Source of the DNA: Victivallales bacterium
GTDB taxonomy: Bacteria; Verrucomicrobiota; Lentisphaeria; Oligosphaerales; Oligosphaeraceae
NCBI GenBank assembly: GCA_017615955.1
Contig: JAFZZD010000680.1
Location: forward strand, 1-5,522
Direction of reading: 5' to 3'
DNA: 5,522 bases
This document shows, piece after piece, positions 1 through 5,522 of this stretch; position 1 is the first letter of the stretch, and the number at the start of each line of letters is the position of its first letter. The notes under the pieces were generated by a model, which was given only the letters and a program-made list of their open reading frames with translations, searched no databases and had not been told where the DNA came from. The position numbers and the translations under genes were made by a program.

Positions 1-266
1 ATCCCTCGCAGACCTGCAGCATCGGCGATTCAAAGAAGGCTGCCACCTTTGCCGATGCTTCGGGAAACGAAATGAAGACCTTGGATTTCCCCCACAACGG
101 GCAGCAGTATGTGATAGTGGGGTTTGTGGACGGACACGCAGGAAGCGAGCTGAAGACGCCAATTCTTGTGCCTGGATCAAATGGTAATCCAATATATGCG
201 ACTTATTGCAGCCCCTTCTGGGCATATTACGGCAGCAGCTATACAAGCTACAGTTGGTATTACTAA
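1..266 (+). CDS. 3' end of a pseudopilin-like protein with an H-X9-DG-type C-terminal domain (partial)
   Basis: An open frame enters from the left edge (first whole codon at base 3) and gives 87 residues before TAA at 264-266. The segment HNGQQYVIVGFVDGH resembles the C-terminal signature of prepilin-type H-X9-DG proteins, in which a His precedes an Asp-Gly-His by about nine residues inside a hydrophobic beta strand. Here 11 residues separate His from Asp-Gly, so the match is to the general pattern and not to the exact spacing. Proteins of this family normally begin with a type IV prepilin cleavage/methylation helix, which would lie outside the window. They are thought to be exported by a type II secretion/type IV pilus-like machine, and their individual functions are mostly unknown. 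The last 16 residues are very aromatic (9 Phe/Trp/Tyr). The gene ends 12 bases before the next start codon, which suggests an operon. An ATG at base 72 is internal, because the frame is open upstream of it. Confidence 0.72.
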   Translation, partial: PSQTCSIGDSKKAATFADASGNEMKTLDFPHNGQQYVIVGFVDGHAGSELKTPILVPGSNGNPIYATYCSPFWAYYGSSYTSYSWYY

Positions 267-272
267 AGGAGG
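265..272 (+). promoter_or_regulatory. Strong Shine-Dalgarno of the glycoside-hydrolase-like gene
   Basis: AAAGGAGG lies 6 bases before the ATG at 279, a near-perfect anti-16S match at good spacing. It fixes the start codon. Its first two A residues are part of the TAA stop of the upstream gene, so ribosomes ending the pseudopilin frame finish on top of this site. That suggests translational coupling (inference). Confidence 0.88.
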
Positions 273-278
273 ATTGTC

Positions 279-3200
279 ATGCGCAAGGTTTTGTTTTCGA
301 TTTGGCTGTGTTTCGCGGTCAGCATTCTATCCGCAGCAGAGTTTTCAGTGCCATTTTTGAAGAAGGCACCAGTGATCGACGGGCAGTTCGACAAGGGGGA
401 ATGGGATTTCGCCACCGCGTTCAGCGGCTCAAAGAAAATTGACGCGCGGCGCACCACCATTTGGATGGGCTATGACGCGAAGAACCTGTACTTGGCGATG
501 CAGGCGGAGACGCCGCCCCGTGGTGGCCTGTCAACTGGCGCACGAGCCATCAGCATGCAGGATTCGCTGGAAGTTTGGTTTTCGCCGCCGCAGAAGCTGC
601 GCAAGGTGGAATCGCTGAAGTTCGGCGCGTTCCAGCTCATAATAAATTCTGAGGACAAGTTCATGGCGATGCACAACAGTCCTGGCTATGGCCTGGCCGC
701 CACGGACTGGAAACATAATGCAAAAATCAAGTCTAGCGTGAAAAACAGGGTGTGGACTTTGGAAATGGCCTTCCCCATGAAGGAAATGGGCATAACTGGC
801 TCGCCAGAAGGCGATTGGCGCATCCTGGTCTGCCGCAACTACGGCATAGTCCCAGTGTATCAGGCACCCATGACCGACGCTGGCAGCTTCATTGATCCCA
901 ACACCTACTCCGTGTTCCATTTGTCAAAGGATTGCCTGGCAGTACAGCATCTCTATGGCGAGGATGCCAGGTTGCCGTTGCGTCTGCGCATTGCAAATCC
1001 AACGTCAAAGACGGCTAATGCTGACATCGTGCTGAATGTCTCCAATGGCAAGGAACCCTCTAAAATCAATGTGTCCCTTCCTGCCGGCGCAGCGAAGGAA
1101 TGCGACTTCACCAAGGAATATTCCGCGGAAGGCGACAAGTGCAATGTGGAAATCAATACGTCTGGCTGGAGCAGAAGTCTTGCTTGGGTTCCACCACAGC
1201 CCCCCATTTGGCGCAACACGGAATCATTCCAGACCCTGTTCTGCGGTTTCGACGCGGGAAAGGAGAATATCGTGGATTACTGCACCAGGGAAGACACGGA
1301 AGTGAAAATGAAGAAGGACGCGGAACTGCCCACAGTGCAGGGACCTGTGGCATCCCGTAAAATACTGGACTTCACTGGCAAGACGGTGGAATTCCCCAGA
1401 ACAAGGCTCACTTCGCCTGGCGCCGTGTCCTTCTGGATGAGAGTTGCGGAGCCATTGCCCAAGGAAAAGTCATTCCGCCGCTTCTTCGGCACAGTCTTCA
1501 GAAACAATGGCTACATCTATTTCCAGGAGCAGAGGGACGGCGGCCTCCTCATAGGCGCACAGTATTTCCCCAACAACAAGAATGGCAAGAACACGCTGCT
1601 GGGACGCCGCCCGCAGCCTGGGCAGTGGATGCATCTGGCATTCAACTTCCTGCCGGATGCCATGGAGGTGTATGTCAATGGCATACTGCGCGTCACTCTG
1701 TCCCATAAGCTGAATATGGATCTTTCCACTGTGGGCGGCGCACTTCTTGCAAATGCCGCTTTTGCGGACTTCGGCATATACTCCCGCCCGCTGACTGCGG
1801 CGGAAATCACATTGCTCTCCCAGGGAGACAAGGTGGTGAATGGAACAGTACGCTGGTTCCAGGGCATTGAACAGGCTGTGGTGGACCTGGTGCTGGACTG
1901 CAAGGCTGTGCCGGACAAGAAACTGCAGCTCCAGATAAGAAACGACAAGGACAAGGTGATGGACAGCTTCTCCCTGGACTTTAATACTGGCTTCAGCAAG
2001 TTCGAGAACGGGCACGAAATGGCGACATTGCATCTAGCATTGCCCTTGAACAAGAAGCTGCCTGATGGCAAATACTCCTTCTTCATGTCAATGCCTGGCT
2101 CGGACAATCCGCTGTACGAAAGGGCATTCGAGGTCAAGGCATATCCCTGGCTTGGAAACAAGATTGGCATGAACGACAGGTTGATTACTGGCTTCACGCC
2201 ACTTAAGCGCAATGGGAACAAGCTGTCCGCCGTGCTAAAGGACATGACTTTGGGCAAGAATGGTTTGCCCGAAAGCGTAGTCGCCAATGGCGAACCTGTC
2301 CTGGCGCGTCCAATAGAGGTGGTCGCGGAGACCAATGGAAAGAAACTGTCCTGGAAATGCAGTGCGCCAAAGTTCTCCAAGGAGACCGGGACTACCATCG
2401 AGGCCAACAGCAAAATGGAGTGCGACGCGCTGAAAATTGATGCGCAGATACGTATGGAGCAGGATGGCCTCATCCGCTATGACTGGAAACTGGCCCCCGG
2501 CAAAAAGCCACTGCCCACACGCCTGTATGTCGATATCCCAATACGCAAGGAAGTGGCCACTCTCTACCACGCCGTGGCGGAAGGACTGCGCCACAATCCA
2601 GGCGGCTTTGTGCCAAAGGGCAAAGGCCTGGTCTTTTCAAGCCGCATCATTCCGCAGAAGCATTTCGACAGTTTCCTGCCCTACATCTGGGTGGGCAACG
2701 ACTACAGGGGACTCTGCTATACTGCGGACTGGGACAAGGGCTGGTGTCATTCCAAGACCAGGGACGGCGTAGAACTGCACCGCGAGAAGGACGGCACTGT
2801 CGTAATCAGGCTGAATCTGCTGAACGAACCCAAAAAACTGGCAAGCGACCCTGTCATTACATTCGCGCTGCTAGCGTCGCCAGTCAAGCCCATGCCTGAA
2901 GGATGGCGTGGCTGGAGGGATGCATATACCGCAAATGGCACGCAGCTTTCACGTTGCCTGTACTCAAATCTCTACTGGGGTTCCTACTACAATGTGCTGG
3001 GCAGATATCCCGCATTTGGTGATTTTGAATATTGGGACAAGCTCTTTGAGGCGCAGAAGACTGGCAAATTCGACAAGGAATACATCGAAGCCTGGCTTGA
3101 GAGGGCAATGAAGGCATACGGCACAGTCGAGACTGGATGGGTGAACGCCAAGTCGCGCGAAGAGGCCCGCAAATACTTTTCAAATCACGCATACGCCGCG

Positions 3201-4178
3201 TTCAGAACATTGGCGGGACTGAACAAGTACCAGGACAAGAGCATCGTATACTGCTACACATGCAATGCGGATTCAGCCGCAAAGCTGCCTGAATACCCAG
3301 TCATGAGGGATGAATGGGCTGGCGGCCAAATGCTCAACAAGTCATACGTGGATTATGCAATCTACTATCTTGACAAGATGCTGGAGCATGGCTTCAAGGG
3401 CATCTACAACGACAATGTGTTCTTCGCTGGAAACACCAGCTGGCCCACTGGCAGCGGCTGGATTGACGATGAAGGCACGGTGCATTACGCAATGGGTCTC
3501 TGGCGCAGCCGCGAATATCATCGTCGCCAGGCCGTGGCCATGATGGACAGAGGCATCAGGCCATGGATCACGGCACACCATACCAACACGAACATCCTCG
3601 CCACATTGGGCTACACCACAAACACCATGGGCATGGAATGGAAGTACGGCGTGAATGACTTCCAGGAGCGCTTCACATCAGACTATATTCGTGCCGTGTG
3701 CTCTGGCCGCAGCGGTGGCTTCTATCCCACTGTGCTGGACGGGATTGTTGGCGCTAAGACGCAGGAGATCAAGGACTGGGCCACGCGCACAATGCTGGCC
3801 TCCCTGCTGCCCCACGAGGTGCAGCCCACCTGCCCGCGTGGCTCCAACGGCAAGCTGATTGCAAAGACACTGGACAAGTTCTATGACTTCGGCACTCATG
3901 AGAAGGACTGCAAGGTCTATAACTTCTGGGATGAAAAATCCTCCGTTAAGTGCAGCAACGACGACCTGAAGCAGGTAACCTACCAGCGCGGCAAGGAATT
4001 GCTGACCTTCATCGGCAGTTTTGCCGACAAGGATTGCGAGGCCGAAATGCAATATGGCTCTGCCATCGCCAAAGCTGTCAATGACGAAAATGCCCAGCCC
4101 CTTGAAGCCAGCGGAAGCAAGGTGACGTTCACTCTCAAGAAGCACGACTTCATCATAATCAGGGCAACCATGAAATAA
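279..4178 (+). CDS. Large secreted multi-domain glycoside-hydrolase-like protein (CBM9-like, LamG-like and DUF6067/GH123-like modules)
   Basis: The frame is complete at 1299 residues, with a strong Shine-Dalgarno. Residues 1-20 form a Sec signal peptide: Arg-Lys, a hydrophobic core, then Ala-Ala before Glu21. No lipobox is seen. Residues 21-220 look like a CBM9/DOMON-like sandwich (VIDGQFDKGEW at 32-42, NLYLAMQAE at 69-77, DSLEVWF at 95-101). Residues 230-305 look Ig-like. Residues 375-515 look LamG/concanavalin-like (SFWMRV at 384-389, PGQWMHLAFNF at 447-457, VYVNG at 464-468, FGIYSRPLTAAEI at 498-510). From 622 the pattern fits DUF6067/GH123-like proteins: PWLGNKIGMNDR at 623-634, then VGNDYRGLCYTADWDKGW at 805-822. 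Residues 880-1180 are a probable TIM-barrel-like catalytic region, with GIYNDN at 1041-1046 (Asp1045), HHTNTN at 1100-1105, GMEWKYG at 1118-1124 (Glu1120) and DFQERF at 1127-1132. The rest looks like a C-terminal beta domain. The mature chain has 19 cysteines. It probably acts on a complex glycan outside the cytoplasm. Substrate and catalytic residues are unproven, and family membership is judged from remembered motifs without a profile search. Confidence 0.85.
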   Translation: MRKVLFSIWLCFAVSILSAAEFSVPFLKKAPVIDGQFDKGEWDFATAFSGSKKIDARRTTIWMGYDAKNLYLAMQAETPPRGGLSTGARAISMQDSLEVWFSPPQKLRKVESLKFGAFQLIINSEDKFMAMHNSPGYGLAATDWKHNAKIKSSVKNRVWTLEMAFPMKEMGITGSPEGDWRILVCRNYGIVPVYQAPMTDAGSFIDPNTYSVFHLSKDCLAVQHLYGEDARLPLRLRIANPTSKTANADIVLNVSNGKEPSKINVSLPAGAAKECDFTKEYSAEGDKCNVEINTSGWSRSLAWVPPQPPIWRNTESFQTLFCGFDAGKENIVDYCTREDTEVKMKKDAELPTVQGPVASRKILDFTGKTVEFPRTRLTSPGAVSFWMRVAEPLPKEKSFRRFFGTVFRNNGYIYFQEQRDGGLLIGAQYFPNNKNGKNTLLGRRPQPGQWMHLAFNFLPDAMEVYVNGILRVTLSHKLNMDLSTVGGALLANAAFADFGIYSRPLTAAEITLLSQGDKVVNGTVRWFQGIEQAVVDLVLDCKAVPDKKLQLQIRNDKDKVMDSFSLDFNTGFSKFENGHEMATLHLALPLNKKLPDGKYSFFMSMPGSDNPLYERAFEVKAYPWLGNKIGMNDRLITGFTPLKRNGNKLSAVLKDMTLGKNGLPESVVANGEPVLARPIEVVAETNGKKLSWKCSAPKFSKETGTTIEANSKMECDALKIDAQIRMEQDGLIRYDWKLAPGKKPLPTRLYVDIPIRKEVATLYHAVAEGLRHNPGGFVPKGKGLVFSSRIIPQKHFDSFLPYIWVGNDYRGLCYTADWDKGWCHSKTRDGVELHREKDGTVVIRLNLLNEPKKLASDPVITFALLASPVKPMPEGWRGWRDAYTANGTQLSRCLYSNLYWGSYYNVLGRYPAFGDFEYWDKLFEAQKTGKFDKEYIEAWLERAMKAYGTVETGWVNAKSREEARKYFSNHAYAAFRTLAGLNKYQDKSIVYCYTCNADSAAKLPEYPVMRDEWAGGQMLNKSYVDYAIYYLDKMLEHGFKGIYNDNVFFAGNTSWPTGSGWIDDEGTVHYAMGLWRSREYHRRQAVAMMDRGIRPWITAHHTNTNILATLGYTTNTMGMEWKYGVNDFQERFTSDYIRAVCSGRSGGFYPTVLDGIVGAKTQEIKDWATRTMLASLLPHEVQPTCPRGSNGKLIAKTLDKFYDFGTHEKDCKVYNFWDEKSSVKCSNDDLKQVTYQRGKELLTFIGSFADKDCEAEMQYGSAIAKAVNDENAQPLEASGSKVTFTLKKHDFIIIRATMK

Positions 4179-4185
4179 GGATGTG

Positions 4186-4206
4186 TGCGCCCCGAAGCGG
4201 GGCGCA
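4186..4206 (+). terminator. GC-rich hairpin just after the glycoside-hydrolase-like gene (terminator-like, no U tract)
   Basis: TGCGCCCC (4186-4193) is perfectly complementary to GGGGCGCA (4199-4206). An extra G-C pair (4194/4198) can leave a three-base AAG loop. The hairpin begins 7 bases after the TAA. The sequence that follows (TTCAGGTTGCC) has no run of T, so this is not a classic intrinsic terminator. It may terminate weakly, or protect the 3' end of the upstream message. Confidence 0.45.
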
Positions 4207-4207
4207 T

Positions 4208-4284
4208 TCAGGTTGCCTTAGCGAAAGGCGCGTCCCTGTAAATTATAATAATTCTCGTTGCGTGTTCCCGCTAAGGCAACCTGA
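4208..4284 (+). repeat. Perfect 16-bp inverted repeat around a 45-base core
   Basis: TCAGGTTGCCTTAGCG at 4208-4223 is the exact reverse complement of CGCTAAGGCAACCTGA at 4269-4284. The 45-base interior (4224-4268) carries the AT-rich palindrome AATTATAATAATT at 4241-4253. In RNA the outer stem could add T4207-G4285 (wobble), A4206-T4286 and C4205-G4287, competing with the two flanking hairpins. No direct repeat that looks like a target-site duplication is seen at the edges. It could be an RNA stem-loop, a protein-binding site, or a very short transposon-derived or invertible element; the sequence alone does not decide. Confidence 0.85.
4244..4249 (+). promoter_or_regulatory. Candidate -10 box upstream of the third gene
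   Basis: TATAAT matches the sigma-70 -10 consensus exactly and lies in an AT-rich island within a GC-richer spacer, 77 bases before the start codon at 4327. There is no good -35: the hexamer at 17-base spacing is GCGAAA, and the best weak candidate, TTAGCG at 4218-4223, is 20 bases away. There is no TGn extension. If used, transcription would begin near 4255-4257, and the message would contain only the right arm of the 16-bp repeat. The same palindrome gives TATAAT on the opposite strand (4247-4242). Confidence 0.35.
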
Positions 4285-4307
4285 GTGGGCCCCGCCTCGG
4301 CGCCCAC
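4285..4307 (+). other. GC-rich stem-loop in the leader of the third gene
   Basis: GTGGGC (4285-4290) pairs with GCCCAC (4302-4307). After a C-C mismatch (4291/4301), CCG (4292-4294) pairs with CGG (4298-4300) around a CCT loop. It abuts the right arm of the 16-bp inverted repeat and ends 4 bases before the Shine-Dalgarno, so it could affect ribosome access or act with the other stems. It has no following T run. Confidence 0.5.
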
Positions 4308-4311
4308 ATAA

Positions 4312-4318
4312 TAAGGAG
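4312..4318 (+). promoter_or_regulatory. Shine-Dalgarno of the third gene
   Basis: TAAGGAG is followed by 8 bases and then ATG at 4327. The good match and spacing decide the start codon of the leaderless third protein. Confidence 0.8.
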
Positions 4319-4326
4319 AAAACACA

Positions 4327-5522
4327 ATGAACATCTTTCACGAAGCATTCGATACGGAGACAAACGGCCTGCCTGGCGGCTGGCGTGTGGAATGCAACTC
4401 CAACCTGGCGGAGGTCCCCGCGATACGCCTTGGCGACAACTGCATCGAATTGCTTTCAGCTGGCAATAAATACCTGCCCATAATTCCAGATGTTCAGGAC
4501 TTCCAGGTGAAGATGCGCCTGTCCTTCAATTACGCTTGTGCTGAATGTGGCGGCGAGGGTACCTTTGGCGTGACGTTGGCGTTCAGGTACGATGCAAAAT
4601 ACCGCCGTGGCCAGTCCTTGCGCCTGCGCTTGCTGTCGCCAGGCCACTTTGTGTTCCAGTATGGCTATGTGAGGCGCAATGTGTTCACCGCGCAGCAGGA
4701 AATCCCCTTTGAAATGGACGATGCCCTGCTGAACCAGCCATTCGATTTGGAGATAGGGGCAAAGGGCAGCCAATTGAGCGCAACGGCATTCGGCTTCACG
4801 GCAAACTTCGGCATACAGGAGGGCAGGGGAGCAATCGCTTTCTCCAGAATGCATTTCTTCGATGTGCTGAAAATACTGGAGTGGGATGTCTTCACGGAGG
4901 ACCAGTTGCAGGCATTGTCGGAAAAGTCCTTCACCATCCCCATGCCAGATGAACCCACATACTATCCCATCTTCTGCGATGTGAAGCTACAGGACTTCGG
5001 CAACTGCTACGAGGCGGATCTGACATTCAGTGGCGGCGTAAAGTACACGCCCCATGGCGAGGGCAATTATCGCAGTCTCAGAACAGATCTCCTGACCAGG
5101 CCTTACCTGGGCGTGATTGAAAAGGACAGCCTAACAAGGCATACCCTCTTCCGCAGATGCATTGTGCTGGTGCCGGAAGGGCTGCCAAATAATTTCTTCT
5201 ATGGTGTGCTGAATGAAAAAGTGGAATGGCCCTTCCACAGGCGCGTCCGCTTTGCAAAACCAGAGGCTGACTTTGATTTGGCTTTGGGCTTTGAAAAATA
5301 CGTTCACGTCCAGAATGCCGAACTGGCCCAGTCCCCATCGGAGACCATATTCGACGCGGAGGGCAGGGTGCTTTATTCTGGCAGAGGCATTATTGACGCC
5401 TCGCCCAAGGTGGATTTTCTCTCCCAGCCAGAAAAGGAATTTGCAAAGTTCCTGCCAAAGGATGACCCGCGCCATCAGGAGGCGTTGGATTTCCTCAAGT
5501 ACAATCATTTTTTCATGGAGGG
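4327..5522 (+). CDS. Unrecognised beta-rich protein, probably cytoplasmic (5' part, runs off the window)
   Basis: The frame is open from ATG at 4327, behind a clear Shine-Dalgarno, for 398 codons with no stop before the edge. The N-terminus (MNIFHEAFDTETNGLPGGWR) has no hydrophobic segment, so no signal peptide or membrane anchor is seen. Residues 1-195 read as alternating beta strands with a start (HEAFDTETNGLPGGW) like those of jelly-roll or concanavalin-like sugar-binding modules; FQVKMRLSFNY at 59-69 and FDLEIGAKGSQLSATAFGF at 139-157 fit antiparallel strands. Residues 210-350 look like a second beta region (YPIFCDVKLQDFGNCYEADL at 212-231). A more charged stretch, PEKEFAKFLPKDDPRHQEAL at 368-387, may begin another domain. 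I do not recognise the family. Placement after a glycan-degrading gene suggests a role in the same pathway, but the structured spacer may make it a separate transcription unit. C71/C74 form one CxxC, too little to call a metal site. Confidence 0.8.
   Translation, partial: MNIFHEAFDTETNGLPGGWRVECNSNLAEVPAIRLGDNCIELLSAGNKYLPIIPDVQDFQVKMRLSFNYACAECGGEGTFGVTLAFRYDAKYRRGQSLRLRLLSPGHFVFQYGYVRRNVFTAQQEIPFEMDDALLNQPFDLEIGAKGSQLSATAFGFTANFGIQEGRGAIAFSRMHFFDVLKILEWDVFTEDQLQALSEKSFTIPMPDEPTYYPIFCDVKLQDFGNCYEADLTFSGGVKYTPHGEGNYRSLRTDLLTRPYLGVIEKDSLTRHTLFRRCIVLVPEGLPNNFFYGVLNEKVEWPFHRRVRFAKPEADFDLALGFEKYVHVQNAELAQSPSETIFDAEGRVLYSGRGIIDASPKVDFLSQPEKEFAKFLPKDDPRHQEALDFLKYNHFFME

Noticed and set aside
72..266. 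A separate 64-residue small gene starting at base 72
   Set aside because: The frame stays open to the left edge and the upstream residues continue the same protein. No Shine-Dalgarno precedes this ATG, so it is an internal Met of the partial pseudopilin-like gene.
1470..2033. A 187-codon minus-strand frame (and a similar one at 531-920)
   Set aside because: Both overlap the large gene in antisense, and the translations are His/Val/Gln-rich, as expected from reading the complement of this codon usage. No family motifs are visible.
1517..2473. A 318-codon open frame on the minus strand inside the large gene
   Set aside because: It lies wholly opposite a well-supported coding region, its translation is Ser/Leu-rich without domain-like patterns, and it has no convincing ribosome binding site. 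It is an antisense shadow.
3678..4145. A 155-codon minus-strand frame near the 3' end of the large gene
   Set aside because: It is rich in Leu/Val/Ala but shows no motif or ribosome binding site and sits opposite the C-terminal part of the main protein.
4186..4223. Classic rho-independent terminator after the large gene
   Set aside because: The stem is good, but there is no T run after it, so it was kept only as a terminator-like hairpin.
4537..4548. CxxC (Cys71/Cys74) in the third protein as a zinc site
   Set aside because: It is a single pair with no second Cys or His pair nearby, in a beta-strand context, so it may be chance.
4456..4854. Minus-strand frames opposite the third gene (also 5078-5338 and 5131-5508)
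   Set aside because: They are antisense to an uninterrupted frame with a strong ribosome binding site and have no recognisable motifs.

Overview
The window reads as part of a polysaccharide-utilisation region of a Lentisphaerota-like bacterium (Victivallis and relatives), or a related Planctomycetota/Verrucomicrobiota lineage. This is an inference. It rests on a gene ending in an H-X9-DG-type pseudopilin tail, a class of protein strongly expanded in Lentisphaerota and Planctomycetota. That gene sits 12 bases upstream of a very large secreted, multi-domain glycoside-hydrolase-like protein. No 16S or other taxonomic marker is present, so the phylum is not proven.

Layout, all on the + strand: (1) bases 1-266 hold the 3' end of a pseudopilin-like gene. 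(2) Bases 279-4178 hold a complete 1299-residue exported protein. It has a signal peptide, a CBM9/DOMON-like N-terminal module, a LamG/concanavalin-like module, a DUF6067/GH123-like beta domain, a probable TIM-barrel-like catalytic region and a C-terminal beta domain. (3) Bases 4179-4326 are a 148-base intergenic region rich in structure: a GC-rich hairpin, a perfect 16-bp inverted repeat around an AT-rich core containing TATAAT, and a second GC-rich hairpin ending just before a Shine-Dalgarno sequence. (4) Bases 4327-5522 hold the first 398 codons of a leaderless, probably cytoplasmic, beta-rich protein that I do not recognise; it is open to the window edge.

The first two genes look co-transcribed and translationally coupled: the Shine-Dalgarno of gene 2 overlaps the stop codon of gene 1. 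The third gene runs the same way but is separated by the structured spacer, which may end, attenuate or restart transcription. A plausible joint role is surface capture and breakdown of a complex glycan by the exported enzyme, with the pseudopilin as a surface or secretion partner. The substrate cannot be read from the sequence. The most unusual element is the 4186-4307 intergenic block of three abutting stem-loops, with a -10-like box in the loop of the central one.
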